A DNA stretch of 64,000 nucleotides, from NCBI GenBank assembly GCA_963837715.1, contig CAWIOF010000002.1:992001-1056000 (forward strand). Direction: 5' to 3'. The stretch is from JANYLB01 sp963837715 (GTDB lineage Bacteria > Actinomycetota > Acidimicrobiia > IMCC26256 > JANYLB01). Positions 35,676 through 43,912 of the stretch are shown piece by piece. The notes beneath the pieces are model-generated. The model saw nothing but the letters and a program-made list of their open reading frames with translations. It was not told the DNA's origin and made no database searches. A program made the position numbers and the translations under genes. Numbering within the stretch: position 1 is the first letter of the stretch; each line of letters opens with the position of its first letter.

Positions 35676-37283
35676 ATGGACGCCATCCCGCCCCGCATCG
35701 CTGCCGCCGCCCGCTATCGCCGGGCCGCGTTGGCCACTCCGCACTACCTCGCCACCGCCGCGGGGTCCGAGGTCCTGGCCACCGGGGGCAACGCCGTCGA
35801 CGCGATCGTGGCCGCGAACCTCGCCCTCGGCGTGGTGAGCCCCTACCTCTGTGGCTACGGGGGCGACCTCTTCTCGATCGTCTGGGACGGTGAGCTCGCC
35901 GGCTACCTCGGCGCCGGCCGGGCGCCGGCCGGGTCGACGCCCGATGCCGTTCGCGACGCCACGACCGGGGCGAACGTCCCGCGGCCGTACCGCTCGCTCG
36001 ACCACGGGCGCAAGGCTCCGGGACTGGGCCCGCACACCGTCACCGTCCCGCAGGCGATCGAAGGCTGGTTCACCCTGCTCGAGCGGTGGGGCACCCGCAG
36101 CTTCGGAGACCTCGCGACCGCGGCGATCCGTCTCGCCCGCGACGGTTTCGAGATCACCCCGACCGGCCACCAGACGTTCGCCGGCAGCGAGATGATCTTC
36201 GGCGGGTTCCCGGCGTGGCGTTCGGTGTACGGCGGGCTGCAAACCGGCGATGTGCTGCGCCAACCTGCGCTCGCGCGACTCATCGAGGTCCTCGCCGCCG
36301 ACGGCCCCGACGCCTACTACCGGGGCGCGGTGGCCGAGGCGATCGCGGAGACGGTGCAGACCGAAGGGGGCTTCCTCACCACCGACGACCTCGCCGCGCA
36401 CCGGGGGGAGTGGTGCACGCCCCTCCGCGCCGCGTACCGCGGCATCGAGGTCGCAGAGCTCCCGCCGCCGACGCAGGGCGTGATCGCGCTCGAGGTGCTG
36501 CGGATCCTCGACGGGTTCGATCTCGCGTCGCTCGAACCCCTGGAGCGCACCCACCTGATGGTCGAGGCGACGAAACGAGCCATGCTCGACCGCGACGAGC
36601 ACGTGAGCGATCCGGACCACATGCCGCGCTCGGCCGAGTCCCTGCTCGGCGACGAGTGGGTCGGCGCGCACCGCTCGGCGATCGACCCGCGACGCGCGTT
36701 CGACCCGGCCGCAGGCGTCACCCATCGGGGCGGGACCGCCTACCTGTGCGCGACCGACGGCGACGGTCTGCTGATCAGCCTCATCCAGTCGAACTTCTTC
36801 GCGTTCGGCTCGGGCCTCCACGTGCCCGAGTGGGGGATCAACCTCCACAACCGCGGCGCGTCGTTCTCCCTCGACCCCGAGTCGGTCAACGTGATCGCGC
36901 CGGGCAAGCGGCCGATGCACACCCTCATCCCGGCAATGGCGTTGCGCGACGGCGTACCGTGGCTCGTGTTCGGGAGCATGGGCGGCGACGCGCAGGCGCA
37001 GATCCACCCCCAGGTCCTCGGTGGTCGGATCGACGGCGGCCTCGATGTCCAGGCCGCGATCCACGCGCCCCGGTGGCGGCTCGAACCGGGCGACTGGAGC
37101 CTCCACATCGAACGGCGGGCCGATCCGGCGCTGGTCGAAGGCCTCGCCGCGCTGGGCCACGACGTGCGTCCCGCACCTGCGTTCGACAGCGGGATGGGCC
37201 ACGCCCACGCGATCGAGCTCACCGGCAACGGCTACGGCGTGGCGGTCGACCCACGCAGCGAAGGCGCCTCGACCGGCATCTGA
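35676..37283 (+). CDS. ggt: Gamma-glutamyltransferase family protein
   Basis: A 535-residue Ntn-hydrolase. The large chain has GGNAVDAIVAANLALGVVSP and GYGGDLFSIVWDG. The autocleavage Thr is in THRGGTAYLCATDGDGLLIS. The small chain has FGSGLHVPEWGINLHNRG, PGKRPMHTLIPAM and FGSMGGDAQAQIHPQVL. The substrate-binding loops differ from E. coli GGT, so acylase or gamma-polyglutamate activity is also possible. No signal peptide is seen, whereas most GGTs are secreted. The ATG at 35676 is preceded by AGGATCAGG and lies right after the repeat block. The stop shares one base with the next start (TGATG). Confidence 0.85.
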   Translation: MDAIPPRIAAAARYRRAALATPHYLATAAGSEVLATGGNAVDAIVAANLALGVVSPYLCGYGGDLFSIVWDGELAGYLGAGRAPAGSTPDAVRDATTGANVPRPYRSLDHGRKAPGLGPHTVTVPQAIEGWFTLLERWGTRSFGDLATAAIRLARDGFEITPTGHQTFAGSEMIFGGFPAWRSVYGGLQTGDVLRQPALARLIEVLAADGPDAYYRGAVAEAIAETVQTEGGFLTTDDLAAHRGEWCTPLRAAYRGIEVAELPPPTQGVIALEVLRILDGFDLASLEPLERTHLMVEATKRAMLDRDEHVSDPDHMPRSAESLLGDEWVGAHRSAIDPRRAFDPAAGVTHRGGTAYLCATDGDGLLISLIQSNFFAFGSGLHVPEWGINLHNRGASFSLDPESVNVIAPGKRPMHTLIPAMALRDGVPWLVFGSMGGDAQAQIHPQVLGGRIDGGLDVQAAIHAPRWRLEPGDWSLHIERRADPALVEGLAALGHDVRPAPAFDSGMGHAHAIELTGNGYGVAVDPRSEGASTGI

Positions 37284-39004
37284 TGCGCCCGGCCGTCGAC
37301 CGTCGACTCGTCACGAACCTGCTGCTCCTCGGTCCGGTGGCGTTCCTCCTCCTGATGGGGTGGGCGAAGCGTTGGGTGTTCGAGGACGCGTTCCTCAACT
37401 TCCGCATCGTCGACCAGATCCGCGCCGGTCACGGTCCGGTGTTCAACATCGGGGAGCGGGTGGAGACCGCCACCAGCACCGCCTGGCTCGTGATCCTCAC
37501 CGTGCTGCGCACCGTCCTCCCGTTCGTCGCGATCGAGTGGCTGTCGATCGGGGCCGGGCTCCTGCTCACCGGCCTCGGGCTCTGGCTCGCCCAACTCGGC
37601 GCCCGGCGCCTGTGGTCGGGCGACGGGAGCGGTCGGGCCGACCTGTTCGTCCCGTTCGGCGCGCTGGTCTACGCGGTGCTCCCGGCATCGTGGGACTGGG
37701 CGACGTCGGGTCTGGAGAACGGCCTGAGCATCGCCTGGCTCGGCGCGACGGCCTACCTGCTGTGCACCGACGGCGCGGCGCCGGAACCGTCGGGCACGCG
37801 CCGCACGATCCTCGTCGGAGCGGTGCTCGGCTTCGGGATCCTCGTGCGGCCCGACCTCGCGATCATGTCGGTGATCGCGATCCTCGCGATGGCATGGGTC
37901 CGGCGTGCGCATCGTCGCGACGTCGTCTGGCTCCTCGTAGGAGCGATCGCGCTGCCCGCGGTGTACGAGGTGTTCCGCGCCGGCTACTACGGCACGCTCG
38001 TCCCCAACACCGCCCTGGCCAAGAGCGCGAGCAGCGTCTACTGGACCGACGGGTGGAACACGTTGCTCGACTTCGTCGAGCCCTACTGGCTGTGGATCCC
38101 GATCGCGATCGCCGCGGTCGGTGGGTGCATCGCGTTCCGGCGGGTGCGCGTCCGTCCGCCGCTCGTCACGGTGCTGGCGCTCCCGGTGGGCGGTGCGCTC
38201 CACGCGCTGTACATCACCGTGATCGGGGGCGACTACATCCATGCCCGCCTCCTCCTCCCGAGCCTCTTCGCGATCCTCGTTCCGGTGATGGCGCTGCCGT
38301 GGCGCCGCTGGATGCTGGTGCCGCTCGTGGGCATGGGGGCATGGGTGGTGGTGGCCGGCGGTTGGCTGCGGATCGAGCACCGCCCCGAGGCGTTCCTGCG
38401 GTCGAACACCACCCGTTACCTGGCCGATGCGCCGGCACTCATGCGGCGCATCGCCAAGCCCGGCCACGATCCGATCCTCGCCACCGACTTCGACCTGACC
38501 GACGGGCCGACCGCTCGCAGGCTGCAGGCTCGGGGCGCACGGGCGCTCGTCACCGGATCGGCCACCGGCAAGCCTCCGCTGCTCGACGCGACGCCGGACC
38601 GCACCACGCTGATCTCGGTCGCGAGTGGGGTGAGCGGGTACCGGGCCGGCATCGACGTGATCGTGCAGGAGGCACAGAGCCTCGCCGATCCGTACGGCAG
38701 CCGGATGCCCGCGATCGCGCCGTCGCTCGCCGGCCACCGCAAGCGTGAGTCGTGGGAGTGGATGCTCGCGATGCGCGCCCGACCCGGCGTCACCCTGGGG
38801 TACGACGGGGCGGAGATCGACGCAGGTCGCCGGGCGTTGCGCTGCGGTGCCGCGGCCGCGCTCGGGCGGGCGACCACCGAACCGCTCACCCCGGGTCGGT
38901 TCTGGTCGAACCTCACCGGGTCGATCGGCCGGACCCGCCTCGTGATCCCGCGGAATCCGTTCCGGGCCGAGCGGGAGCTCTGCGACCACGCCGACCGGGG
39001 GTGA
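37283..39004 (+). CDS. AftB-like GT-C membrane (arabinofuranosyl)transferase
   Basis: A 573-residue multi-pass membrane protein. The N-terminal loop has an acidic motif in WVFEDAFLNFRIVDQI, then GHGPVFNIGERVETATST, and later FRAGYYGTLVPNTALAKSA and VIGGDYIHARLLLPSLF. This set closely resembles mycobacterial AftB (Rv3805c), which adds terminal beta-1,2-arabinofuranose from decaprenyl-phospho-arabinose in cell-wall arabinan. About ten transmembrane helices are followed by a C-terminal extracytoplasmic domain from about residue 370. Sugar and acceptor are inferred. Start ATG 37283 overlaps the ggt stop. Confidence 0.78.
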   Translation: MRPAVDRRLVTNLLLLGPVAFLLLMGWAKRWVFEDAFLNFRIVDQIRAGHGPVFNIGERVETATSTAWLVILTVLRTVLPFVAIEWLSIGAGLLLTGLGLWLAQLGARRLWSGDGSGRADLFVPFGALVYAVLPASWDWATSGLENGLSIAWLGATAYLLCTDGAAPEPSGTRRTILVGAVLGFGILVRPDLAIMSVIAILAMAWVRRAHRRDVVWLLVGAIALPAVYEVFRAGYYGTLVPNTALAKSASSVYWTDGWNTLLDFVEPYWLWIPIAIAAVGGCIAFRRVRVRPPLVTVLALPVGGALHALYITVIGGDYIHARLLLPSLFAILVPVMALPWRRWMLVPLVGMGAWVVVAGGWLRIEHRPEAFLRSNTTRYLADAPALMRRIAKPGHDPILATDFDLTDGPTARRLQARGARALVTGSATGKPPLLDATPDRTTLISVASGVSGYRAGIDVIVQEAQSLADPYGSRMPAIAPSLAGHRKRESWEWMLAMRARPGVTLGYDGAEIDAGRRALRCGAAAALGRATTEPLTPGRFWSNLTGSIGRTRLVIPRNPFRAERELCDHADRG

Positions 39005-39031
39005 CCGACCCCGACAGTACGATTCGGGGCC

Positions 39032-39928
39032 ATGACGACCACCCCGCCCGTCGACGTCGAGGCGGTCCGTGCCGGCCTCGCGGCGCACGGCTACCTCGCC
39101 GACGACGGCCTCGCCACGTCGATCTTCCTGGCGCTCGCGTTGCCGCGGCCGCTGCTGCTCGAAGGCGAGGCCGGGGTGGGCAAGACCGAGGTCGCGCAGG
39201 CGTTGGCCCGCTGGACCGGGGGCGAGCTCCTCCGCCTGCAGTGCTACGAGGGCATCGACGCCAGCCAGGCCGTCTACGAGTGGGACTACTCGCGTCAGCT
39301 CCTGCACCTGCGCGCCGCCGAGGCGAGCGGCGCCGACGTCGTCGAAGACGAGCTCTACTCCGAACGCTTCCTCGTCCGGCGACCGTTGCTCCGGGCGATC
39401 GACCAGACCGGCCCGGTGCCGCCCGTGCTCCTCATCGACGAGGTCGACCGGGCCGACGACGAGTTCGAGGCGTTCCTGCTCGAGATCCTCTCCGACTACA
39501 CGGTCACCGTTCCCGAGCTGGGCGTGCTGCGCGCCGAGGTGCCGCCGATCGTCGTGCTGACGTCGAACCGCACGCGCGACGTGCACGACGCGCTCAAGCG
39601 GCGGTGCCTCTACCACTGGATCGACCATCCCGAGTTCGAGCGCGAGCTCGAGATCGTCCGGTTGCGGGCGCCCGAGGTCTCGGAAGCACTCGCGCGTGAG
39701 GTGGCCGCGGCCGTCGCGTCGTTGCGCGACCTCGACCTGTACAAGCGGCCCGGGGTCGCCGAGACCATCGACTGGGCGCAGGCGCTCGCTCGGCTGGGCC
39801 GGGTCCACCTCGACGACGCCGCGGTCGTCGCGACGCTCGGGACGGTGCTGAAGTACCGCGAAGACCAGCAACGGGTGCGCGACGCCGTTCCGGAGATCGT
39901 CGCCGAAGCGATCGCGAACAGTGCCTGA
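39032..39928 (+). CDS. MoxR-type AAA+ ATPase (CoxD-like)
   Basis: A 298-residue AAA+ ATPase. Walker A is LLLEGEAGVGKTEVAQAL, Walker B VLLIDEVDRADDEFEAFLLE, sensor 1 PPIVVLTSNRTRDVHDAL and the MoxR signature RRCLYHWIDHP. With the following VWA-domain gene it forms the MoxR-VWA pair used to mature or insert metal cofactors; in CO dehydrogenase clusters these are CoxD and CoxE. The next gene overlaps by 8 bases. Confidence 0.9.
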   Translation: MTTTPPVDVEAVRAGLAAHGYLADDGLATSIFLALALPRPLLLEGEAGVGKTEVAQALARWTGGELLRLQCYEGIDASQAVYEWDYSRQLLHLRAAEASGADVVEDELYSERFLVRRPLLRAIDQTGPVPPVLLIDEVDRADDEFEAFLLEILSDYTVTVPELGVLRAEVPPIVVLTSNRTRDVHDALKRRCLYHWIDHPEFERELEIVRLRAPEVSEALAREVAAAVASLRDLDLYKRPGVAETIDWAQALARLGRVHLDDAAVVATLGTVLKYREDQQRVRDAVPEIVAEAIANSA

Positions 39929-41042
39929 CGCGGCCACGATTCCGGTCGCGTTCGCCCGCGTGCTCCGCGGCGCCGGGCTCACGGTTCCCGCCGGCGCCAC
40001 CGAGGTCTTCGCCCGCTCACTGGTCGCAGTCGGGGCCGCGTCGCGCGACAGCGTCTACTGGGCGGGTCGGGCCACGTTGATCCGCCGCCCTGAAGACGTG
40101 ACGGTCTACGACCGCGCGTTCTCGGCCTTCTTCGCCGAGCCGGTGCCGCTGCACGCGGTGGCCGACGCGACCACCGACGTGATCGTCGCGTTCGACACCG
40201 GCGGAGCCGACGACGAGTCCGACGCCGCCGACGATCAGCCCGTGGCTCCGGAGTTCGGGACTCCCGTCGTCACGGTGCGCTGGAGTCGGGCTGAGGTGCT
40301 CCGCCGACGCGACTTCGCCGAGTACACGCCGGCGGAGTTCGACGAAGCCCGCCGCCTCATCGCCGACCTCAGGGTCGCGGGTGCACCTCGGAAGTCGCGT
40401 CGGCGTCGGCGCGTCGCCCACGGTCGAGGTCGTCCTGATCTGCGCCACACGGTGCGCAACGCCCTGCGGGCCGGCGGCGAGGCGGTGCCGCGTCGCTCGA
40501 CCGTTCCCTCGGTCCGGGCGCGCCGGGTGGTGCTGCTGTGCGACGTGAGCGGCTCCATGGAGCCGTACTCGCGGGCGCTCCTACGGTTCCTGCACGCGGC
40601 CGTGGTGGCGCGGGGCAGCGTGGAGGCGTTCGCGATCGGCACCCGACTCACCCGGATCACCACGGAGCTCGCGTCGCGCGATCCCGACGCCGCGCTCGCG
40701 GCCGCGGCCCGAAGCGTCGTCGACCTCTCCGGCGGTACCCGTCTCGGTGCGGTGCTCCACACCTTCAACGACGAGTGGGGTGTGCGCGGGATGGCGCGCG
40801 GCGCGGTCGTGGTGATCGTGTCCGACGGGTGGGACCGCGGTGAGCCCGAGGTGCTCGCCGAGCAGATGGCGCGGCTCCAGCGGGTGGCGCACCGGGTGGT
40901 CTGGGTGAACCCGCTGAAGGCGAGCGAGGGTTACGCACCGCTCGCGCTGGGGATGGCCGCCGCCCTGCCCTTCGTCGACGAGTTCGTGGAGGGTCACTCG
41001 CTCGAGTCATTGGAACAGCTCGCGGAGGTCATCGCCCGATGA
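39921..41042 (+). CDS. CoxE-like VWA-domain protein
   Basis: A 373-residue protein. The N-terminal half matches the CoxE family (VPVAFARVLRGAGLTVPAGA, DSVYWAGRATLIRRPEDV). The middle is basic (PRKSRRRRRVAHGRGRPDLR). The C-terminal VWA domain has the MIDAS VVLLCDVSGSMEPYSRALLR, with later Thr (SGGTRLGAVLHTFN) and Asp (VVVIVSDGWDRGEPEVL). It is expected to act with the upstream MoxR ATPase as a metal-centre insertion machine. GTG at 39921; stop overlaps the XdhC-type gene by 4 bases. Confidence 0.88.
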   Translation: MPDAATIPVAFARVLRGAGLTVPAGATEVFARSLVAVGAASRDSVYWAGRATLIRRPEDVTVYDRAFSAFFAEPVPLHAVADATTDVIVAFDTGGADDESDAADDQPVAPEFGTPVVTVRWSRAEVLRRRDFAEYTPAEFDEARRLIADLRVAGAPRKSRRRRRVAHGRGRPDLRHTVRNALRAGGEAVPRRSTVPSVRARRVVLLCDVSGSMEPYSRALLRFLHAAVVARGSVEAFAIGTRLTRITTELASRDPDAALAAAARSVVDLSGGTRLGAVLHTFNDEWGVRGMARGAVVVIVSDGWDRGEPEVLAEQMARLQRVAHRVVWVNPLKASEGYAPLALGMAAALPFVDEFVEGHSLESLEQLAEVIAR

Positions 41043-41356
41043 AGGAGGTGCTCGCCGACGTCGAACGCTGGCGTGCGGCCGGCCAACGGGTCGCGGTGGC
41101 GCGGGTCGTCGACGTCGCCGGTTCGGGACCCCGCGATCCCGGGGCGACGATGGTCGTGAACGAGGCCGGCGAGGTCGCAGGTTCGGTGTCGGGTGGCTGT
41201 GTGGAGGGCGCGGTGGTGGCCGAGGCGCTCGCGGTGCTCGCGGGCGACCGGGAGCGCGGGATCATCAGCTTCGGCTACTCCGACGAAGACGCGTTCGCCG
41301 TGGGTCTCACCTGCGGCGGGACGATCCGCCTGTTCGTGGAACCGCTCGACTGGTGA
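41039..41356 (+). CDS. XdhC/CoxI N-terminal domain protein
   Basis: A 105-residue protein equal to the XdhC_CoxI (N-terminal) domain alone: AVARVVDVAGSGPRDPGATM, GSVSGGCVEGAVVAEAL and GLTCGGTIRLFVEPL, with the two conserved Cys (SGGCVEG, LTCGG) that bind molybdenum cofactor in XdhC. The Rossmann half is encoded by the next gene, which starts 4 bases before this stop. Together they would sulfurate or insert molybdenum cofactor into a xanthine/CO dehydrogenase-type enzyme. Confidence 0.88.
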   Translation: MKEVLADVERWRAAGQRVAVARVVDVAGSGPRDPGATMVVNEAGEVAGSVSGGCVEGAVVAEALAVLAGDRERGIISFGYSDEDAFAVGLTCGGTIRLFVEPLDW

Positions 41357-42144
41357 GCGACACACCCGTCTACGACGCCCTGCGCGACGCGTTGCTCACG
41401 GAACGACCGGTTGCGCTCGCGACGGTGGTCGACGGCCCGCACCTCGGGGCGAAGCTGCTCGTGGAGCCAGGGGCGCGCGCGATCGGGTCGCTCGGTGATG
41501 CCGACCTCGACCGGGTGGTCGCGCGCGACGCCCTCGGTGAGCTGGAGTCGGGGCTCACCTCGATCCGGCACTACGGAACCCACGGGGAGGCCCGCGCCGA
41601 CGGCGTGTCCGTGTTCGTCGAGTCGTTCGCCCGGGCGCCGCACATGATCATCTTCGGCGCGGTCGACTTCACCGCCGCGCTGGCCAAGGTCGCCAAGGTC
41701 CTCGGCTACCGGGTGACGGTGTGCGACGCCCGTGCCGTGTTCGCCACGGTCGCCCGGTTCCCGATGGCCGACGAGGTCGTCAGCGAGTGGCCCGATCGCT
41801 ACCTGGCGGAGGTCGGCGGGAGTCTGGGTCCTCGCGACGCTGTGTGCGTCCTCACGCACGACGCCAAGTTCGACGTCCCCGCGATCATCGGCGCGCTCGA
41901 GACCGCGGTCGGCTATCTCGGCGCGATGGGATCGCGCGGCACCCACGCCAAGCGGGTCGCCCGGTTGCGGGAGGAGGGCGTCGCCGACTCGGAGCTCGGC
42001 CGGGTGATGGCCCCGATCGGTCTCGACATCGGATCCCGCACCCCCGAGGAGACCGCGGTGGCCGTCTGTGCCGAGATCATCGCCCTCCGGACCGGCCGCA
42101 TCGGCGCCGGCCCTCTCCGCGACGGCACCGGCCCCATCCACTGA
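41353..42144 (+). CDS. XdhC C-terminal (Rossmann) domain protein
   Basis: A 263-residue protein. Its first 90 residues form a degenerate extra domain. The rest is the XdhC_C Rossmann fold: MIIFGAVDFTAALAKVAKVL, YRVTVCDARAVFATVARF, DAVCVLTHDAKFDVPAIIGA and YLGAMGSRGTHAKRVARL, ending SRTPEETAVAVCAEII. It is the second half of the split XdhC system. No molybdenum hydroxylase large, medium or small subunit is in the window, so the client enzyme is elsewhere. GTG at 41353. Confidence 0.88.
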   Translation: MSDTPVYDALRDALLTERPVALATVVDGPHLGAKLLVEPGARAIGSLGDADLDRVVARDALGELESGLTSIRHYGTHGEARADGVSVFVESFARAPHMIIFGAVDFTAALAKVAKVLGYRVTVCDARAVFATVARFPMADEVVSEWPDRYLAEVGGSLGPRDAVCVLTHDAKFDVPAIIGALETAVGYLGAMGSRGTHAKRVARLREEGVADSELGRVMAPIGLDIGSRTPEETAVAVCAEIIALRTGRIGAGPLRDGTGPIH

Positions 42145-42160
42145 GGCCGGATCCCTCCTA

Positions 42161-42206
42161 CGTTGGTGCGATTGGGCCACGTGGGACGTGGGCAATCGCA
42201 CCAACG
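42161..42206. terminator. Long perfect inverted repeat between the cox-type operon and the SDR gene
   Basis: CGTTGGTGCGATTG at 42161-42174 pairs perfectly with CAATCGCACCAACG at 42193-42206. An inner CCAC/GTGG stem makes the loop even tighter. The block lies 17 bases after the XdhC stop and 25 bases before the SDR start. It could end the upstream transcript or bind a repressor of the SDR operon. No T-tract follows. Confidence 0.6.
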
Positions 42207-42231
42207 GACCGGGGTCGAGACGAGGAGTGAG

Positions 42232-42978
42232 ATGGAACTGGGTTTGAGTGGGAAACGGGCCGCGGTCGCGGCGTCGTCGGGTGGACTGGGGTTCGGCATC
42301 GCGGCCGCGCTGGCCGCGGAGGGAGCCGAAGTGGTGGTGAACGGGCGTGACGCGACGAGAGCCGAGGCGGCCGCGGCGAGCATCGGTGCGACCGCGGTAC
42401 CGGGCGACGTGGGCACCGTCGACGGTGCGGTCGCGTTCGTCGCGGGCGCGATCGACGCGCTCGGCGGGATCGACGTGCTCATCACCAACGCCGGTGGTCC
42501 ACCGGCCGGCAGCCCCGCGACGTTCGAGGACGACATCGAGCAGTACCGCCGCGCGCTCGAGCTCAACTGCCTCTCGGTGATCGCGATGTGCAACGCGGCG
42601 GTCCCCGGGATGCGCGAGCGGGGGTGGGGGAGAGTGGTCGCGATCACGTCGTCGTCGGTGCGTCAGCCGATGCCGCACCTCGTGCTCTCGAACACGGCAC
42701 GTGCCGGCGCGACCGGGTTCCTCAAGACGCTCGCGACCGAGGTCGCGCCCCACGGGGTCACGGTGAACTCGCTCCAGCCCGGCCTGCACGACACCGACCG
42801 GCTCCGGTCGCTGTACGGCGACGACACCTCGGGCGCGGGAGCGCTCGTCCCCACCGGGGTGATCGGCGACGCCGCCGACTTCGGTGCGCTGGCCGCGTTC
42901 CTCTGCTCCGACCACGCCCGGTTCGTGACCGGCGCGGCGATCCCCGTCGACGGCGGCGCGTCCGGAGGGCTCCAATGA
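42232..42978 (+). CDS. SDR-family protein lacking the canonical Tyr-Lys pair
   Basis: A 248-residue Rossmann protein of the short-chain dehydrogenase family. The cofactor site is AAVAASSGGLGFGIAAALA, where the usual TGxxxGxG is ASSGGLGFG. NAG is present in DVLITNAGGPPAG, and the catalytic-site Ser in VVAITSSSVRQPMP. The YxxxK motif is replaced by SNTAR in LVLSNTARAGATGFLKTLA, so ordinary dehydrogenase chemistry is doubtful; a known divergent SDR group has the same change. ATG at 42232 has GAGGAG upstream and overlaps the Dabb gene at its 3' end. Confidence 0.85.
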   Translation: MELGLSGKRAAVAASSGGLGFGIAAALAAEGAEVVVNGRDATRAEAAAASIGATAVPGDVGTVDGAVAFVAGAIDALGGIDVLITNAGGPPAGSPATFEDDIEQYRRALELNCLSVIAMCNAAVPGMRERGWGRVVAITSSSVRQPMPHLVLSNTARAGATGFLKTLATEVAPHGVTVNSLQPGLHDTDRLRSLYGDDTSGAGALVPTGVIGDAADFGALAAFLCSDHARFVTGAAIPVDGGASGGLQ

Positions 42979-43268
42979 TCCAGCACGTGGTGCTGCTCAC
43001 CTTCATCCCCGAAGCCACCGACGAGCAGGTCGCCGCCGTGACCGACGGCCTCCGGGCGCTCCCCGGACTGATCCCCGAGATCGTCCGGTATGCGGTCGGA
43101 ACCGATCTGGGGCTCGCGCCCGACACCGCGAGCTTCGGCATCGTGGCCGAGTTCGAGACCCAGGCCGACTACGAGACCTACCGGGACCATCCGGCCCACC
43201 GGCAGGTGATCACCGATCACGTCGGGCCGATCCGGGCGGGGAGGGCCGCGATCCAGTTCGAGCGCTGA
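42975..43268 (+). CDS. Dabb (stress-responsive alpha/beta barrel) domain protein
   Basis: A 97-residue dimeric alpha/beta-barrel protein: MIQHVVLLTFIPEATDEQVA opens with the family His, then GLRALPGLIPEIVRYAVGTD, DTASFGIVAEFETQADYETY and the late His in RDHPAHRQVITDHVGPI. Dabb proteins include cyclases and heme-type enzymes, but most are unassigned. The ATG overlaps the SDR stop by 4 bases, suggesting a joint pathway. Confidence 0.87.
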   Translation: MIQHVVLLTFIPEATDEQVAAVTDGLRALPGLIPEIVRYAVGTDLGLAPDTASFGIVAEFETQADYETYRDHPAHRQVITDHVGPIRAGRAAIQFER

Positions 43269-43282
43269 CGTACTGTGCGGGA

Positions 43283-43912
43283 ATGGACGGGGCAGCGGCG
43301 ACACCGATCGGGGTCGAACCCCCCAATCGGGTCTTCACGGTCCCGAACCTCATCTCCTTCGGACGACTGCTCTGCATCCCCTGGTTCCTCTGGTTGCTCC
43401 TGGCCGAGGACCAGCGGGTCGAGGCGGCGATCCTGCTCGCGGTGCTCGGCGCGACCGACTGGGTCGACGGCTGGATCGCGCGTCGCTACGACCAGGGCAG
43501 CGAGCTCGGCAAGGTGCTCGACCCGGTCGCCGACCGGATCCTGCTGATCGCGGCGGGGGTCGCCCTTCTGATCGACGGTTCGATCCCGGTGTGGGTCGGC
43601 GTGGTCGTCCTGGCCCGGGAAGCGGTCATCAGCGTGGGCGTGCTCTGGCTCGCCGCGCTCGGGGCGAAGCGGATCGACGTTCAGTGGGTCGGCAAAGCGG
43701 GAACACTCGCGTTGATGTTCGCGCTGCCAGGCTTCTTGCTGATCGACGCGCTCGACCCGGGCGTCGTGCGTGACATCCTGATCTTCGCCACCTGGTGCTT
43801 CACCATCGGCGGTCTCGTCCTGAGCTACTGGGCGGCCGCCGGCTACATCCCCATCGCCCGACAGGCCCTGCGAGAGGGCCGAGCGGCCCGCGACGCGAAA
43901 GGTTCAGCGTGA
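43283..43912 (+). CDS. pgsA: CDP-alcohol phosphatidyltransferase (PgsA-like)
   Basis: A 209-residue membrane enzyme. The family signature DGx2ARx8Gx3Dx3D appears as WVDGWIARRYDQGSE then LGKVLDPVADR. It starts with FTVPNLISFGRLLCIPWFLW and has four to five more helices. The sequence fits glycerophosphate transferases (phosphatidylglycerophosphate or cardiolipin synthase type); which alcohol is used cannot be settled. ATG 43283; the stop overlaps the next gene by 4 bases. Confidence 0.85.
   Translation: MDGAAATPIGVEPPNRVFTVPNLISFGRLLCIPWFLWLLLAEDQRVEAAILLAVLGATDWVDGWIARRYDQGSELGKVLDPVADRILLIAAGVALLIDGSIPVWVGVVVLAREAVISVGVLWLAALGAKRIDVQWVGKAGTLALMFALPGFLLIDALDPGVVRDILIFATWCFTIGGLVLSYWAAAGYIPIARQALREGRAARDAKGSA

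Noticed and set aside
37232..40000. A 922-codon open frame on the minus strand
   Set aside because: Shadow frame of GC-rich DNA. It lies antisense to three recognisable genes, and its translation is low-complexity (Arg, Asp, Gly, His-rich) with no domain.
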